This document shows positions 62,584 to 64,000 of a stretch of DNA of 64,000 bases, piece after piece. Each line of letters opens with the position of its first letter. Positions within the stretch are counted from its first letter, which is position 1. This DNA comes from Ancylostoma caninum (Eukaryota; Nematoda; Chromadorea; Rhabditida; Ancylostomatidae), in the NCBI GenBank assembly GCA_037903475.1, contig JBAJFG010000016.1:248001-312000 (forward strand), read 5' to 3'. A model generated the notes under the pieces. It saw only the letters and a list, made by a program, of their open reading frames with translations. It ran no database searches and was not told the origin of the DNA. The position numbers were made by a program, and so were the translations under genes.

Positions 62584-63360
62584 TCATCCCGATTCGGCCG
62601 AAGTAGCAGGGACCGATATGTACTTGATGGCAAGACGTTTCAAGAAGGGATACTTCGAAGAATTAACATTATTACGCCAGAATTCATAAGGATCGATGGA
62701 GAGTGACCTCTTGTGAAAGAAGTATTGCTCTACTTCCTGAAAAGTTTACAAAACGAAAATGAATGTTTCATTTGAGAGAACTGCACTGAAGTACTACTCT
62801 TAGTTAGGGCCTTCGCTCGAGCGTCCATTTTTCCGACAAATGGAACTTCTTCGCAATCTTCTTCATCGTTAAAAAAAGTGTAAAACGGAATTGCATTTTC
62901 TAACTCGTTTTCTATGTCACTTGGGCTCGGACTTCCGCCCTCATATGCCTCATATGTATCACTCAGTGGCGGACGCAGGGGAGGGGGGCGGGGGGGGGGG
63001 GCGGGCCCCCCCCCCCGAGAATGGGTCGCCAAATTTTCGAAATTACTTTACAATACAAATAAAAATCTTGTGTTAGTTTATTTTTAATTGTTTATTTTTA
63101 TTATTATTTTTAATATATTTTTTATTTATTGTTTATTACTATAATTAAGATTATTATTAATTTTATTTTCCGTCTGGGTCCCCAAAACGGCAGAGACCCC
63201 ACTTTTCTTCCCACGCCCCCCCTCCCGCACACTTTCTGCGTCCGCCACTGGTATCACTACAGTTATTTAGGATTTTGTTACGAAAATTGGGCCATTTTCT
63301 CGTAATTCGTGAATCGTAAAATAAATCCCCAAAAATGGCCGTAAATCCTAAATCGTGGGG
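62584..63360 (-). pseudogene. hAT-family transposase relic
   Basis: Minus-strand 62584-62736 reads a hAT C-terminal dimerisation segment: SIDPYEFWRNN, KYPFLKRLAIKYISVPATS, then AESG and a stop, where family members continue with ER-x-FS. Upstream, an acidic frame (SPSPSDIENELEN, FFNDEEDCEEVPFVGKMDAR) is in a different frame from the hATC part. Either an intron with poor sites or a frameshift lies between (about 62737-62790). Further upstream the frame RKWPNFRNKILNNCSDT is cut by an inserted MITE and resumes with YEAYEGG. hAT transposases cut and paste DNA with 8-bp target duplications. A CAGGGATGTGCG motif at 62223 could be this element's own terminus. Confidence 0.7.
62964..63250. mobile_element. 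287-bp hAT-type MITE with perfect 8-bp target duplication
   Basis: Perfect 15-bp terminal inverted repeats CAGTGGCGGACGCAG (62964-62978) and CTGCGTCCGCCACTG (63236-63250) are flanked by GTATCACT on both sides (62956-62963 and 63251-63258). Inside are a G12/C12-type tract near 62990-63016 and an AT-rich middle. No coding capacity. The intact ends suggest a fairly recent insertion. Confidence 0.93.
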
Positions 63361-63461
63361 GGGGGGGATGGCAGCAAAAAAGGAGACTGGACTCAGGCTT
63401 GAAACTCGAATTATTGTGTTGCTCGGAGAGTGTTCCTGCTTCACATTCATCAGAGTACGTA

Positions 63462-63725
63462 CGGTGCCGGTCATTCACTTTTGCACCACAGAATACCGCT
63501 CATGTGATCTGCCGCGCTGCACCACCTACGCGATGCGGCAAAACAGCTGGGTTCTGTGGTTTTCGAAATTGCCTACATTGATGTTTTTCATAATAAAGAA
63601 GAAAACATTGAAAACACCACCTAACGACAATAGCATGCAGGTGTTCTGCCTCGCCGAGTTCATGGTGAGGCGCGGTAGACCAAACTTGCGGTATTCAGTT
63701 ATGCAAGAGTGATTAGTCTGCACTG
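63462..63725. mobile_element. TA-flanked MITE of Tc1/mariner type, copy 2
   Basis: Same family as 33059-33370. TA borders at 63460-63461 and 63726-63727; ends CGGTGCCGGTCATTCACTTT and, read inward from the right, CAGTGCAGACTAATCACTCT, each followed by a CA-AGAATACCGC-type block. The shared interior includes gcaccacctacgcg. Confidence 0.75.
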
Positions 63726-63770
63726 TAGTTTCACACGTCCATGTATGTTCATCCATTATACATATATATA

Positions 63771-64000
63771 GGGGACCATTTTCACAACTTTCACGTTTTT
63801 TCATTTTTGTGATTTTCATGGGGAAAAATTTCTGAATACACAATAAGCGAAGCTAATTCTTCCATTTTCTGCTATAGTACACTGCTTCGCGAATACAAAA
63901 ATGGCCGTTATTCTTCTATAGATGGACACAGTACTTCAGTTATCCCATCTGAATAATAAAGCTCATCCAATTCGGGATCCTCAGAAATAATTGAAATCCT
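63771..64000 (-). mobile_element. Partial second copy of the 49.2-50.4 kb element interior
   Basis: The reverse complement of 63771-64000 matches 50001-50231 at about 97 percent. The copy runs off the right edge. Its left boundary at 63771 does not carry the GC-rich inverted repeat, so this copy is rearranged or belongs to a different element with a shared core. Confidence 0.85.

Overview
Kind of organism. The window is nuclear DNA from an animal, most likely a clade V (strongylid or hookworm-type) parasitic nematode. The large minus-strand gene follows C. elegans HIM-4 (hemicentin) closely. Splice sites end in TTTCAG or TTTTAG, introns are mostly 50-150 nt with a few of 1-4 kb, and start codons sit directly behind splice-acceptor motifs, as expected for spliced-leader trans-splicing. 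A short interstitial tract resembles the nematode telomere repeat TTAGGC. Species placement is inference.

Layout. (1) Positions 1-23.2 kb: the 5' part of a hemicentin gene on the minus strand. I reconstructed 44 exons with continuous reading phase: 1,672 residues covering a signal peptide, VWA domain, hemicentin-specific region, 13 complete Ig domains and the first half of a fourteenth. The 3' end lies beyond the left edge. (2) Inside the 4.0-kb intron between hemicentin exons 43 and 44 sits a complete plus-strand gene of six exons (2310-4089) for a 225-residue multi-spanning membrane protein. (3) 23.2-32.2 kb: no gene I can support. (4) 32.2-32.8 kb, minus: a small three-exon gene for an unknown 117-residue protein. 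(5) 34.1-42.0 kb, minus: a nine-exon rhodopsin-class GPCR of about 395 residues resembling nematode FMRFamide-type peptide receptors. (6) 42-64 kb: a gene-poor, repeat-rich stretch. It holds a 1.2-kb TA-flanked inverted-repeat element with two tRNA-like segments and a telomere-like tract, a partial second copy of its interior at the right edge, two related TA-flanked MITEs (one lies at 33 kb), a hAT transposase relic interrupted by a small hAT-type MITE with a perfect 8-bp target duplication, and several fold-back repeats.

How it fits together. Hemicentin is a secreted extracellular-matrix protein and the GPCR a probable neuropeptide receptor; nothing links them functionally and there is no sign of an operon. 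The notable structure is architectural: a gene nested antisense in a hemicentin intron, one hemicentin intron that needs a GC-AG splice pair to keep frame, and several well-preserved transposable elements in the right half. All gene models were made by hand from splice motifs and phase; no database search was possible.
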